From Cymodocea nodosa (taxonomy: Eukaryota > Streptophyta > Magnoliopsida > Alismatales > Cymodoceaceae): a stretch of DNA of 64,000 nt. The stretch covers positions 25,303,501-25,367,500 of the forward strand of contig CM072335.1 in assembly GCA_036874045.1 (NCBI GenBank), in the 5' to 3' direction. Under the pieces are notes generated by a model, which saw only the letters and a list, made by a program, of their open reading frames with translations, searched no databases and was not told the origin of the DNA. Shown here piece by piece: positions 11,701 through 26,700 of this stretch. A program made the position numbers and the translations under genes. Each line of letters begins with the position of its first letter. Position 1 is the stretch's first letter.

Positions 11701-14700
11701 GGATGTCTAGAAAAGTTGGAGGAACCAAAGTATTCTTTATGATAGAGGCAAAGGGTTTCTGGCCTGGATTTTTGTTCCTTGTAGATTCACATAAGGAGGA
11801 GACAAATTGAGATTAGCCTCCATCTCCTCCAAAGGAACCTCAGTAGCCATGGCATAGGAAGAAATGCCTTAGAAAGTTACCTTAGGGCTGCCACTAGGAG
11901 GAGCCACAACCTTAGGTAGCTCACAAGGGCTTTAGTGAAGAGAAAGTCACTTGAGGAAGCCATAGGAAGCAACCCTAGTGTTTGCTGCCTTGATAGCAAA
12001 GCTAGCTTGGGCAAAACTCCCATCACACAAAGACCATGCAATGCCAGTGATGGGATCATGTGAAACACTTGACGAGAACATGAAACGTGATTGACAATGA
12101 CTGATGTGATGTGTAACTCATGGTTGGGAGACACGACACAAGCAATAGGGAGAACACATGATATGCTCGGCAGCAACCTAGGATTAAGAGTTTTACAAAG
12201 GACTTAGCTTAAGAGTATTACACCTAGGATGTATGAAGCTTTTGTCTTATTTTCTTTTCATTGCAAATAACATCTAGTGCAACATGACTCTAAGAAGGTT
12301 ACACCCTAACAAATTGTCATGAAGGGTTTACAAGTTTTTATAGGTGGTTGTCTACCAAATGTTAACTCTTCTCCTTTATTTGGGCTTGGAACCAATTATG
12401 AAGGGGTTTACCTCTACATGTGAATTTGAAAAATAAATTTATACAAATAAGTAATCATATGTTAATTATGTAACTTATTTAAACATGTCTATCAAATGGT
12501 TTTCTTTGCAGAATTTTTTTTGCAATGTTTGAAAATAGGAAGATTTTCAATATCTAGGTATCAAGCCATTCCTTATCATGATATCTAGTCATATTATATA
12601 TGTTAAAATTTTTTATTTTTTTCTTTTGCGTATTTAATATTTCAAAGATTTATTTTAGTTTTTTTTATATTTTAGAACTTTCTAATATTAATTTTGTTAC
12701 TAGTTCATTGAATATATCAATAGATACTTGTATATAATTGCACAATATCTTCGGAAAAAAAGTTATTTTCTTTATTTACTTGTGGCATTACACTATTAAA
12801 ACTCAATAATGCCTTTCTGCAGTTTTATGGATAATTTTGAGATAATATTATAACTGTTTTTCCATTCTTAATTTTACTTTATTATTACTGGCAGTTGTTT
12901 TTCTGCAACCATTTCAATTTTATGGATTGGTTCATTTTTCTGATTGCAGCTTCGTTCAAGCATTTCCAGTCTCTTAAACCATGCTTTGCACTATTCTCTG
13001 GAGTCTTCTTCTCGTTGTCCTATGGATTTTGCTGCTCATCAGAAGCTTTTGTGGCTACTTGATGCTTGGGAATCTGTTGATTCTGGTTGTTATTTTCTTG
13101 CTTATGTTGTGCTTTATCATTCAAAGGATTAATAGTTTCTTTTGTTTTATTGGCTTGAATCTGATCTACTTAAACATCACGTAACTGTAAGACAATGACA
13201 AATCTGTTTAAATTACTGCTTTTCCCGTTTTGGAATTATGGTTGTATGATCACAGAATATTTAGTAAAAAGCTAGGTTACTCAGAAGGTAAGCTAGGACA
13301 TCTATATAAATATAAAGTTTTTATTTTTTATATATGTCATATATATTTATAAATAATAGTAGTTATGCAAAGCTGAGGTTTATTTTTTTCTGAATAACAT
13401 TAGAATTCATAAATAAACTTAGGTTAATATCAAAATATGAAGTGTAACCCTAGGCATTAGGTATGATAACATGATTTTCCATACAAGTAGCCTTTGTTTT
13501 GACGTTAACTGCTTTTAGAAAATTTTCAAGTATACTTGATCGCAATAACTAGTGTTAACATTATATTACAAAAATAATAATGGATAAAATATATTTTTGA
13601 CCAAAACAAGCAGATCATTTATGTTGTAATCATTATGCTATATTATGACGTGAGCTTCCTCATCATAATGATGTGTAAATTTCTAATAATTCTGGGTATA
13701 ATATCAATTTTTCCTTCATTCTTCCTCTCCTCTTACAATGAATGCTTACCTCATCAGATTCTGATAGAGCTTATGTTTTGTTTCTATTTGAAGTATTTGC
13801 ACTCTTCCAACGATTATGGAAATAGTAAGAAAACTAAAAACATAATTAACATTATCCATATGAGAAAATCTGTTTTTTTGAAAGGTGCATGAAAAAATCT
13901 TTTGAATTACTTTTGTAATCAGTTGTGCTGGAGTTACCTATTGGCCTGTTTCTTTTTTGTTTCATTTATATAACTTAGTTATTGTGATTTTCATATGTTA
14001 TATTCATTTTCGATGTTTCAGGGCACTTCTTTTTGGGTAATTTTGTCCACGAAATGTGGTTTAAATGGCATTCTTCCCTGTGGACTTGCTACTCTGAGCC
14101 TTTTGAGGTTTGTAACCGAATCTTAGTGTTTTCTAAATTTTTTTCATCATCTTGTTATGGTCTCTAATTTTAAAAAGTATTAAGCAGAAATATATACCAT
14201 CATTTTCTGCCGAGTTCTTTCTACTGCTTCAGCCAATGAGAATTGCAACAATGGAAAAGTTGTAAGTTGTCATCTTGTCTCTAAGGCTTATTACTGCTGT
14301 AATTTTGTGGATTATTTTTACTTTTTTCCTGTTTGTCCATTTTTCTTGGTTTAGCTTTTCTAGCAGTATGGATACGTTTAGTTCTTGTGCTCTTATTACA
14401 AATCTTTGTTGATAGATTTTATCTCATACTTTTGTTTCCTCTTGTTATTTAGCCAAAATTGTCCTCCCATCGTAGACTATGAAACTCACTGTTCCAAGCT
14501 TAGAGTTGTATCTCGGTGTTTAGAGGAAGGTGGTCCTTCTGGTAGGAGACTTCTTGATGTTCTACTTTCTTCAGCACAAGCTCTCTTCCAACAGGTATTA
14601 TTTGGTTAATAGTTAACTTCCATGTTTAGTCTTCTCTCAAACACCACTTTTTTTCCTCCAGATAATATTTGTGCATAAGAAGTCTTTTGAAGATGATAAA

Positions 14701-17700
14701 TTCAGAAGCTTGGAAGTTATATTTTCTTCAGTGAAGAAGACTTCTTTAACGGTATAATTTCACTTTGTTATTCTGTATCCCACTTATGTGTGGGCTACAT
14801 TAATAATGTTTATGTGAAACTGAAAATTTTCATTTTCTTGTCTTCTATGGACACTGGTATATACCGTTTATTTGCCTTCAATTGCTGAAAATGATGGACC
14901 ATTTAGTGCCATTGTGAACTGATGTCTTTTTTATCGATGGTTTTTATTTAGTAGCAATTGGTTTGTAGGAAAAATTGCTTTTGTAAATAGTTTTTATTTT
15001 TGTTTACTCATTTTGTATGATGGTAACAGGAAGATCAGATACATGTCCTAGAATCGCTTATTCTTTGCTCTAGGCATAAACGCCTTACTTCATTGGCTGA
15101 GTTTATTTCGCCATTGTTAAGGGAGCTTTATGCAGAAAGTGCTTCTTGTGGTTAGTGGGACAAACATTATTTCTTGTATCTCTCCAATGTATTTTTCTAA
15201 ATTAATGATTCATATATGATTTTGTGTTTTCACATAAAGTTTGTTATATGGAATTCTTTTGAGATTTTTAGAATTTGTCTTTATAAACAATTGACTGTTG
15301 CTTGCAGACTTCCTTCACAATATTGGTCTTGGTTGGATGCACATTGGTGTTTTACGCTTCTATCTTTTGTTCAACCCAGTTGAACCTGATCCAACATTTA
15401 AGTACATTTTCAAGCACTCACAAATTATTGAAAAGATATCATTGTTGGAGCTTGAAGCCAAGGTTTGTTGTATAAAATCTTTTTGGCTGCTTGCATTCTT
15501 TTGTTATTATTCTTTAATTTGTAGTATGCAAAGTATGGTTTTGAACTTTGACATTGTTGCCATCATTGATCAAGGATTTAAATATTGGTATCATGTGAAG
15601 AATTAGTTCTTCAAAAAATGGAAAAGTATTGAGGATCGTATCAGTGGAAATACAATATTTTTGTAGAAACAACTAAAAAATTTTAAATTTCAACTTGAAC
15701 ACAAGGATAAGATAAAATAAGTTATGATAAACATATAAAAACATTTAGATAAATTTTCTAGGTTATCATTGGATAAAATATCTTTTAGATAGAGATATGG
15801 TAATCACATGTATGAGAAAAGTCTTAAATCATATACAAATAAAATCTAAGTTAGGTTAATAAAATCTAATTTAAAAATTTAAGTTAGATTTCAATAAAAT
15901 CTAAGTTATAGTTCAATATTTATTAAGTTACATTTAAGTAGAATTTAGGCTACAATTCATACCCGAAACACAAATTAATAAGATTATGCATGGTACTAAA
16001 GAATTTCCATAATTAAAAATGTTATTGACTATATGATTTAAGAGTAAATTGTAAATTTTGTGTGGATGTAGTTAATATCTTTTAAAAGATCTTGTGTGAA
16101 TTAATTTTAAAAAATAAGAAAAAGTTTGTGAAATATAATAGATAGGTAGAAGAGGAATGTTAGGAAAACATAATTTTTTTAAAAAAGTCGGGATTTTATG
16201 TGATATTTCCAGCACTTTTATCATTTTTTTGTGATTTTTTCTTTCTTCCATTCTGTTCTTTTTCTTTTTTCCTTTCCCTTCTCTATAATTAAAAATTTTA
16301 TTAACTATAAGATTTTAAGGTAAATTATAAATTTTTATTTATATAATGCAGTTAATATCTTTTTAAAAATCTCACATGAATTAGTTAAAAAAAGATAATA
16401 AAGTTGGTGAGGATAGAAGAGACAGGTAGAAGAAGATGTTATTTATAAGCAAAATTAATTTTTAAAATATTAAAAAATATGAAATTTTTTGTGATTTTTT
16501 AGTACTTTTATCATTTTTTAATATTTAAATATAATTTTTATAAAATATTTTATATTTTTTCTTCTCTCTTCTCTTTTCTTTTTTTCTCCTTTTTTCTTTC
16601 TTTATTCTTCTTTTTCTTCTTTCTTTTTCTCTTCTTCTTTCCCTCACTTTCCTCTCCTCTCTTTCTTGCCTTCACTTCTTGGTGGTCTGGATAGTGGCAA
16701 AAACTTCAGTAGCCAACAAAAGAGGTAACAACGCAATGAAGAAAGCTTTGTTGAATTGATCCTGATAAAACAACAACAATCTTGAAGGATTTCCATGATT
16801 ATTCCACCATAATGCAACATGATGTGGTGGTTGTGTTAAGATCTACAAAGCAGCGAGAGAATCTTTACAAGGCTATTAGAGATATATGTGTCAACTAGGT
16901 TGAGCCCAATTGTGTTGGTTTGATGTGAATGATCAAATTATGTTGTTGAGCACTATGGTACAATTTTCTAAGTTGTGCTAGGCAACCATCCAATGAAACT
17001 GCATGATCTAATTTGAACATGCAAATTGACATGACACAAATGGGCTTTTCTAAAATTAGTATACTGTTTTAATAAACAACATGTTGAAATTCATACAGAG
17101 CTTTTGTGTTGTCTATACTGTCTTTAGTACGTTGATTACAGATTCACCATGTCAAACTTGAAAAAGCTAAGCCTCTGTTCTAAAATATGTATACCATTTA
17201 TTAAAATGGCATGTTAAAAAATCAAATTTGGTATGTCAAAAAGTATGATCGGTATAATTCATTACCATCAAATCTTGCTGTTAACTAACACAACATGAAC
17301 CGACCTTGCGTTGTGAGCCATGCTTGGGTCACCTCCTTGCCTCTTTGGCACGGTACAACTTAGTTGACATATCAAATTACAACTTGGGTCACCTCCTTCC
17401 ATCTTAGAGATTGATGTTGAGGGAGTAGGCATGAGCTCATTAGGATGGGTGATTGACATGGAGTAATTCTTATTGAAGATTATGGAAAACTTAGATTGTA
17501 CGTGGAATATTTGTTGTGTTGTGAGGTGTGGCTTGAAATTTGGAGCCCAAGTAGTAATTCAACTACTCTTCCTAAATGGTGGGTGGTTCTATCATGTCTC
17601 TTTTTCCACTGTAGGAATGAAGGCTCATTGCAGACAATTACAGACAATTGTGATACCTTGTCTCCATATTGGTGGTGGGGGCAAGGTACAATGACCACTA

Positions 17701-20700
17701 TTTCCTCAACGAGAATGGTTAAAAAAATGGATTTGAGAGGTGGGGAGAACCAAGGGTTGTTGACAATAGAGTCATCAGGTCATTGTGGCTGTCATTTCCA
17801 ATCGATGGACTTAGATGAAATGACATAGCATTGGGGAGGAAAGTTGAGTATGACCATCTGAGCCAGGACAACACTGAATGGTGGGAGGTGAACTGGTGCA
17901 TGTGGTGTTTAAATTTGAGTTTTTTGATATTGATTGTGTGATTGGGACTACATTGGAATCAGTGGGCCAAGATCATAAGTCAGGCAATTATAGATTGCTC
18001 TTTCACCTGAGAGGTCAACTGCTGATTCTAGGACTCATGATTGTTCAGGAATGAATGGTGTAAATGAAGTCAATCTCTGGATCCCAACTGATTTTGTGAT
18101 AAGGGTTGGGATTGTTGGTCCTTGTGACCTTGTGGGTGCATGAAACCATCGGAACCACCATGATTTCTCTAGAAGTGATGAGTTTTTAATGGTATGGGCA
18201 ACCTTTTCTTACCACCCTAGTGGGAATGACCTTTCTCTAATGCGGCCTTTGTCAAGGAGTGTTATTGGGCCACAGGGGGGAATAAGAACTATTTGGTTTT
18301 TCTGGAAAGTTTTATTGATCTTGGTGATCTCCATGCAATGAATACATTGATGCATTGATATGGGCATAGTTGGAATTCTTGGTTTATATAGTATCAGTTC
18401 ATGAAATATTGGTGGATCATTTGGAGGTCAACCCTTTGAAGATTATTCCAAGAGACCAAGATGGCAGGAAGAACCTCAATAGATGTTCCATTGTCAATCA
18501 TTTGGCAGGGAGGACAACGTAGGGTTATGATGGTTGACTCTAGAGGCAATGGACCAGGAATGTATAAAATGTAAGCAATTTAGTGCTCTGAGGAGCTCAA
18601 GTATGGTTGTCCTCCCTTTGTGCATGATATATCTCTTCCTAACTTCCACCCAATATCCGTTCTCTCCTTGCCCTTCTTTTGTCTGTCCACATTCATTACA
18701 GGTTGCAAGGATGAGAAATTTGTCTGGTTATTTACAAAGGGTGGAAAGGTAGTGTGATGGAGAGAATAGGTGGTTAAAGGCCAATTTTGAGGGTGTGGGG
18801 CACATGATGGGGATGGGTGTTAACATGAGTGGATCTATGAAGATTTGTAGTTGTAAGCTAAGAGGTTGATGAGGACTACTGACCATGCTCTTAATCTGAT
18901 GGGTGTAGGGAGTATGACAGAATGTTTAGCTTCCAGGGTTTGTGTGAGGAGACCTCCAGTATAGATAGGCGTATCTGCAGATAGTTGGGGTCTATCAGTT
19001 ACCAGTGAAGATTATGTTCTGAAATTGTGAAAGTTCCCTGCATCTTAAAGGGGTGGGTTTTTGTGAGATTTCACCTTAGAAATAGGAGATTGGAGTTCCC
19101 TTCTTGAAGGATGAAGCCAGTAAGCTAGTATTCATGATGTCTTGAGCAAGGCCCAAGGACCTAACGGTTTTCCTATGCCTACCGTTTCAGAAAAGTTGGG
19201 AGCTTCTAAAAAAGTGAGATTATAGTGATTGTGAATAATTCTCTTTCTGGTGTTGTGCTTGGGTGTTTGTGCACTTTTCATTCTAATAAGCCTTATGTAT
19301 CTTTTTCTGTTAATTTAATATATTGGTTGCCTACAACTTGAAAAACATATTATTAGTGCTTAATTGTATCTTTGTAGAAGTGAAGTCACTTTAATCTCAC
19401 TCTATTATATACGAACATTTAATGGCTACAAGCTTCATTGTGACTTTAGAGGTCTTAGGTTTACATTTTATCTAACAACCTCTCACTCGTAGAGGTAGGA
19501 TTGAATATAATAAGATTCTTTATTTCTAACATATGTGGAAATGTGGGAGTCTCATGCATTGGTTTTGTGCTTTAGATAATGGAATGTTCCCATCTGTCAA
19601 ATAGTAATTCTTCTCTGAATTCTTTGTCTTTATCAATTTTTTGTTAGCATATATCTATGATAAAAAATTGACACATTGGTTTCAGTTTTTCTTTTTTTGT
19701 TTAGCGTATGTCTAATAACACCTTTAGCTGTTTAAGAGGAACACTTTTGGCTGTTGAATTGATTTGTCTAAAGTGGTTATCTCATGAAAGTGCATGAAAA
19801 GTGGGAGATGATTTCATAGTCATTAGATTTATGGTGGATATGTTATTTGTAACATTTAATATAGCGCCTTTGATTGAGAAAGCTATTTTAGTGATGACAG
19901 TAAATGACAAACCTGGTTTGCAATGTTCTCAGCATTGTGAGATCTTAGGTGAGTCTAATTATATGTGGACTTTCATCTAGAATAAAGAGGTTATTTACTA
20001 TTCAAACCATTGACTTCTATATGATGGGGGAGCAACCTTATTGTTGTACTAAGACTTATCCTCAGATGATGATCCTGTTTGTGCAACAAATTACTTTTCT
20101 CTTGAATTGTCCAATTGATTTGTTGGTTGGCAGTGGCCCCATGCTTTGCACATGTTAATTTTTCAAGTATTATATTTATAATACCAATTAGAAATTATAA
20201 AAATTATTATTATTTCTAAATATAACAATAAATTGTCTTTAATTTATGGTTTATTAAGTTTATTAGCCTAAATAATGTTCTTATTAGTATATGCTTATCT
20301 GTAACTATTTGTTTTCAATGTACACTAAATGCATGAATTAAATTGTTTGAAAGGGTTTGAAATCATAAATGTACGTTATTTTGTATGGAATGAATATGCA
20401 ACTAATAAAAGTCAACTATTTTAAGCAAATTGTAGGAAATGTTTTGTTTCAGAAAGTGATACATACAAAAAATCCATTAAATATGTACCTTTCAGATCCA
20501 TATTCACATTCATGTATCACAAAATCACTCTCTTGGCTTCATTCTCTTTTTATTTGCTTCTTTTTTAGAATACTCATCAAGGAAACTAATATAAATTACA
20601 AATATACATAAATTATCAAAAATGTGATATAAATAAGAGTGAGAGAAATTCAAAATACTTTAAGAGAAAGTGGTGGTTGTGACAAGAAGATTGTAGAGAA

Positions 20701-23700
20701 AATTACAATTCTATCCCAAGTTACTATTGATACATTTGTGTGGCTAGGAAGCATCCTTTATATGATATATAATTGGTAATGTCTGTTTGAAAGAAGGGGT
20801 TATTGAAATTTTCTTGTTTATTTTTCAAATATTATCTTGTTTATGATGGTAGTGCAAAAAAACTTGTTTTCTTTTGGATTATCTTATTTATTTTTTTCGG
20901 TGAAAAATATACTTCAAAGAATGGTTTGTTGACGTTCCCTTGTTTGTAATTTTTCAAATATTTTCTTGTTTATGATATGTGAGGACGAACTTATTGTAGT
21001 ACTGTATTAGCCCATAAGGTGTAGTTGATAGACATTTAGAAAAATTTAATAGTATAGTTGTGGGTGGGATTATTGAAATTTTTTTGTGTTGATTATAATT
21101 TCTTCTACATTTGTATGACTACTTAAGTTCTTTTAAAGTTTTAAATACCTATGATTTCAAGAATATGGCTTTATTGCGTTTCTATTTTTCTAGGTGCGTC
21201 AGGAATGTGAAAATTTAGCTGGAGGGAACTCATCAAGAGGCTTTCAGAAAAAACTAAAATGTTCCATTGAAAAATATGAACAGATGCGGAAAAAGCTTGA
21301 GGACAAGGTCAGAATTGTATTTAATTGTTTTTTCCTGGCAGTCTGAATGAATACGTGTCTTTTCTTTGTGGTGCAGGCTGCTCTTTCTTAAGCACTCTTT
21401 TTTCCTTATTTCCTACATGTTTTCAAAAAATAGAAATTTCATTATTCATATTGTTATGTATGATCTGAAATTTTCCGTGTATTATCTGCATTATCAAGCC
21501 TTTCCACAAAGAATAATATGGAAAATTCCCTCCCTTACTCTCACTCTTTTTTATTGTCTCATGAGTAATCTGCATTCTGCAGTTAATTGATATGTTCTGC
21601 TTGCTTGTGGATGTTTTTAATGTGCCATGTTTCTCTGGGGGCTGGTTTAAATTCTGATGAAATTTTTTCTTGATGCTTATCCTCTGTGAGATTTTGATAG
21701 TATGATTTTATGGAAATGAGGTGCACAAACATGAAAAGGCTTGTACAAAAATTAAGATGACAGGAGTTATACACATTTGACGTAGTTGTCTGATCCTTTA
21801 TGATTGAATGCTTTGTTATAAAAAGCTGATTTTTTTTATTAACACCTGATGTTATGGTTTGATCTATTTTTGGATTCTTGTATTTATTGTCTTTTTTATT
21901 ATTTAAAATCTAGGCAGTGATTATTATCTTGCAGCTTGCTAACAAGTTGAATGAATTTATTATCTGTTTCCTCACATTTCTCCAGAAATATTAGCTTCTC
22001 CTTTAGTAGATGCCTAGTCTAAAGATACAGAGGAGATTTTCTGATGTCTTTTTCTCATGCTGCCATTTGTTCAGCTGGTAAAATGGTAGTTGATACACAA
22101 TCTAATGTTTTGACATTATTATTCTTGCAGATTGTTTTCCGTGATGGTGTTGTTGACTATAACAGTCTAAAGATGGAAATTTCTGGATTTGTGAAGTTAG
22201 TCTCGTCATGTGTGAATATTGCAATGGGTCTTGGAGATGCTATGGATCTTGAATTATTGTCAAATAAAGTTTTGAGTTGGCAGGTAAATAAAAATAATGA
22301 GCTTCCTTTTTACAGAGAATTCTGTTTCCTTGATTACCCAATATTTTACTCTTCACTTTGAGTTTCTGTTTGCAGGACACTGCTAGTAAATTTATTAGTA
22401 TCCTATCACAGAAATATTCTTCTTATATGGATGTAATTCAACCAGTTCAAATTGCCATCTATGAAATGAAGCTTGGATTGTCGTTACTTCTTACAGATGC
22501 TTTACAGAAAGAGTATCTTAGAAAGGTTGAGGAGAAGAATTTTGACAGAATTATGGTAAGAAACATTTAAATTAACTTTAAAAATAATATGCAGAATAAA
22601 GAACACGAAGGTCAACCATTGTATCAATTGATTTTGTGCGTTTCTCTGATGGTTCAATGTCTTTGTTCCCATCTAGATGAATTTTATAAATCACTGGTCA
22701 TAATTTTTTGCCATATCGTTGAAGGTCTCTTGTGATGCTGAATTTGATTTTCGTAAATTACAATGCACTGGTGAATTTGTTGTTTTTCAAACTTATTTGC
22801 ATTCACTCAATTTTTTTTGTATCTGTAGGAAACAATTGATTCTTTTATGCGTTTTCCAAAATATGAGTCAGCAGCTTATTCTAACAGTCCATTTCTCATG
22901 CCAAGTAACTCTAAATTTTATTCCCCTGGTGTATCCTTGGGCATCAACCGAAACTTACTGCCTAAGATGGTTGGAGCTTCAGATGGAAATGATTCTGTTA
23001 ATATGGTTTGTATCTTGAACCTATTTATCATTTCAATTATTTAACTTGTTCTTGTATGTTTTTTAAGGACTTTATTTCAGGCATGTATTATGCTTCGCTT
23101 AATTTATGCTGTAGCTGCTTATTTGGCATTCCCTGGTTGCAGGTCACAGATGTGCAGTTGAAGTCTTCTGTTTATCATGTTACACTTTTTCATCTAGTGT
23201 GCAGTTTATGCAGTTCTCTGATTATTGATAAAAATTCCTTCCTGGTATACCTCTTATTTTTAATTTGTTGGCAAAAGTGGTGCAGTTTGAATTGAATCTA
23301 ATATATCAATTTATTTCTTATTAGATGATGTGTGAAATCTTTAGCTACTTCACCAATATGTGGCTGGGTATGAAAGGTGAAGTTAAAGCCAAAGAAGATG
23401 CTGAACTTCGTGACATCAAGTTTAGACCTCGGGCAATCATGGTGGAAGACGTATTAAAGGTTGATTCTTCCACATTTGGTGACACTGATTCAGAAGAAAA
23501 CATTTCTTCTCAAAGTGACGAGATTTTGATAGAACAAGAGTTTACTAAATGGGTAATGTTTGGTAAATTTGTGACTGTCTTCATGTTGTCCTTGGTGGGT
23601 ATGAACTAATTCATTTTTTTTTTTTCTCAGAAACGTACAATTAAAGAATCCAAAAGCTTGGAGGATGATTGGAACTCGATACAGGAATCCATTTTGAAGA

Positions 23701-26700
23701 ATGTTGTTATCATTCATAATCAAGTATTTGGGTCATCCAATCTTTTTGAGCATGTAAGTATTTTGTCATCATTAGAGTAAATAACATTAGTCTACACAAT
23801 TGTTGAATGCTCTTGTTCTGATGTGAATTTTTCAGCTGGTTTAGATTGAATGGAGTGACCTTTCCTATTCAAAAGACAAGCAATGTATCTAGGACCCAAG
23901 GGTATGGGTAACTAAATATCTTCTGATGCTTAAATCAAAATGAGTAGGGCGAGAGGGTGATTAAGTTTTGGCTAGAGTTGTGTAGTAATAACTGTATAGT
24001 AGTGATGTATTTGCAGCCTCCATGTTGGGTGAGGCTGGCTGAAGATTAGTGAATCAGTAAGTGGTTTGTGCCCTCAAACTAGTGGAGTGGCCATGTTAGT
24101 AATGGTAACTAAATTGAGGGTGTAGCGAAGTATTCATGTGACTTGTGGGATGAATTATTTGTCTTGTTGATGTGGCTGAGTGGAGGCAAACAACCGAGGA
24201 ATGTGGGAAAGTTCACATTTGAGGGTTGCTTTGGTTTAGTTTGAATTGGGCGGTCTGATTGGACACCTCATCTTGTTATGATGGGTCTTCATTAAGCAAT
24301 CTCTTGCGTCACTTCACTGCCATACTCAATAATCCCTTAAATGGTATATTTGAATATATTTAATTATTGTTAGACATCTTTTTTGTAGACTAATCTATTT
24401 TCTTGAAAGTTGTATTGTATAAAAATAAAACTTGATTAAATTAAAACAGAATGAGATTTTTAGATATATAAAAAAAAATCAAAAGAAGCGTATGGCGTGT
24501 TTTGAAAGGCCTAGCCTCTTATCACATCTTTGTGGTTAGATGGGTGCCTTCATAACTATGAGCAAAAGCAAGGTATTTTTTCACAATGATCTAGAAATTA
24601 CCTTATCTAGCTATAAACTATACGTAGGAGGATCTTTGTTAGGAAAGCTAGTCCATTTGATGAGTTAGTCCAATTAGCTACCTTACAAATTGTATGTGAT
24701 CAGGTTACAATATAGACAAGAACATGAGGGAAGAGCAGGCTATCTATATATATTTATATATCATCCACCTTCAGGAGCATACCTGCCAAGAAGCTTATGT
24801 GACAGGTTGCTATTAGGGGGGAGGGTTTAGTGTTTGTACTCAATGGGAAAAGATTCATTATTAGCAAAAAATATAAAAACCCTCCCCCAAAAAGAAAAAT
24901 ATTTGGAAAATTGTACTGTTCAAAAACCAGTGCTGTTCAAAACGAAAATAAAAACAAATTGCGAAGGGGAGGAGCTTCCTGGAAAGTCACTGTTTGAAAC
25001 GAACTGTGTGCACACATGCATGTGTCCAACGCCCCTCAACCTTTTGCTCTGGCACCTTGGTGCCATGATAAATATTGTGATGTAGAAGGTAAATACTTCA
25101 TTATTGCATAGAAGAAATATCTGTCTGAAATTCACAAAAACATTCAGCATATCTAGCCAAGGTGCATGCACAATAATATCTGATAAAAAATGTCTCATCC
25201 ATCTACTATACGTAATCCTAATTTCATTTATACTATGTCCATTGTTCCAAGTATTGATAATGGTCTATACACCAATGGTTTCCACTCACACACTTGTCGT
25301 AGAAGTCAAATAAATATAGAAAAATATTTGGAACTCTGTTGCTTTTATGATTTTTCATCTACTCAGTTGTATGTACTACTCACACTTTCTCTTTTAATTA
25401 TGCCCTTTACCCCTACAAGGAATGTTCATGAGCTCTAAAAACTCTGCAACACTTGAACACTAGGTTATCACAAATGCTTGTTTGAAAAAATAATGTTTCT
25501 TGAAGAACACATGGACGACAATGTTGATGATTGCTTGGTAGTTCCCCAATAAATATCTGTGTTGGTGTTAAATTTTATTGTATGTCCATATTACTTTTTT
25601 GTACACCTCATTCTGAACTTTTTATTCTCAATCCCATTAACAAAAATCCAAGCAATAATCTTATTACATGCAGTGTGAATTCTTTTTTTTTTAACTATTG
25701 TTATCTATTCTCAAATCTTCAGTTAAATTACATAAATTCAAATCTTTTCTTAGAATTCCCAACCCAGTAGTTTTAGGCTGACCTCTACCTTTTTTTAAGT
25801 CTCCTCTCCTAACTAGTGCATTTATTGATCTCCTAAGGATACGATCAAACACCTAAGCTGATTTTTTCTTATCTTATTTTTAATTGATGCAAATTTAACT
25901 CTTTCTAATAAATTCATTTTTAACATTTTCCTATGTTTCCACTCATTCATATAAGCATATGCTTCTCAATAGTAATAACTTTTTGCATATGGTCATATTT
26001 TACTATCCAAAATTTTGAGCCATTAAGTATAGCTGGGCAAATAGCAATAACTACAGTAATCTGGATTATAGTCCCATTACATGGTATTAGCTACATAAAT
26101 CATTTTCTTTCAAATATTTCAATTAGGAGAATGTCAATTTTATATAATTTTCCTTTTAATTTTAATGATATCTTCTTTTCTCACAACTTTAATCATTTAA
26201 TAAAACAAGAAACATTTCTTCACTTCATCCAACTTACTTTAATCCTATGAATAATATCTTTTATAATTTTTCTGTTACTACTTATTACAGATCCTAAGTA
26301 TTTAATAATCTTATTTTTATGTATCTTATAATTATTTAAGTATTTATCTTTATCATTATTCCTATTTTCATTGAACTTCTGTATTATACTTTCAATTTAT
26401 ACCTACTCAATTGAAATCTTTTGAACTCTAAGGTATCTCTTCATAATTCTAATTTAGAACCAATTCCTAAGTTTTATCAACTAAAATTATGGGTGTGTTT
26501 GTTTGGCACTCGCTCTAGTGCCCACTACTGTGCGGCGCTTGAGTGGGTTCTCTTTTCACAAACTCACTTGCTCCCTACTGTAGCTAACGTGGAGCTGTTG
26601 CACGAGCTACTGTATATCAATTCCGTGAAATAGAGCAGGGTGTGTGTAGTGCTCACCCCACGTCACAAAAGATCAACCGTCTGATGCATGTTTTGATGTG

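Larger units (their letters stand above)
15463..21193. other. Largest MDN1 intron (5.7 kb)
   Basis: It lies between the exon ending LLELEAK and the exon starting VRQECENLAGG. From left to right it holds AT-rich DNA with many near-copies of AAATCTAAGTTA (about 15830-15960), two long AT-rich monomers (16045-16585) and a pyrimidine tract (16555-16680). A less AT-rich unclassified stretch follows (16680-19200), then ordinary AT-rich intron. No exon was found inside. Confidence 0.75.
12950..23753 (+). other. MDN1: MDN1 exons for the first half of the linker
   Basis: Exons: 12950-13085, 14022-14107, 14215-14261 (14233 is an equally in-frame alternative start), 14453-14594, 14662-14751, 15030-15150, 15308-15462, 21194-21307, 22131-22283, 22376-22555, 22829-23005, 23143-23244, 23325-23552, 23631-23753. 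These short exons encode the helical linker between the AAA ring and the MIDAS tail. Recognisable blocks include AAHQKLLWLLDAW (first exon), IGLGWMHIGVLRFYLL (15308-15462) and QIAIYEMKLGLSLLL (22376-22555), all of which line up with plant midasins. The 14215 start adds LLLQP, which resembles the Arabidopsis protein, and I prefer it for that reason. Confidence 0.9.

Noticed and set aside
19440-19500. A second SINE, from a B-box-like AGGTCTTAGGTTTACATTT
   Set aside because: The B box is poor, no A box lies at the right distance, and there is no tail or duplication.
26491-26640. Possible DNA-transposon end beginning GGGTGTGTTTGTTTGG
   Set aside because: The sequence looks like a terminal inverted repeat, but I found no inverted partner or flanking duplication within 2 kb.
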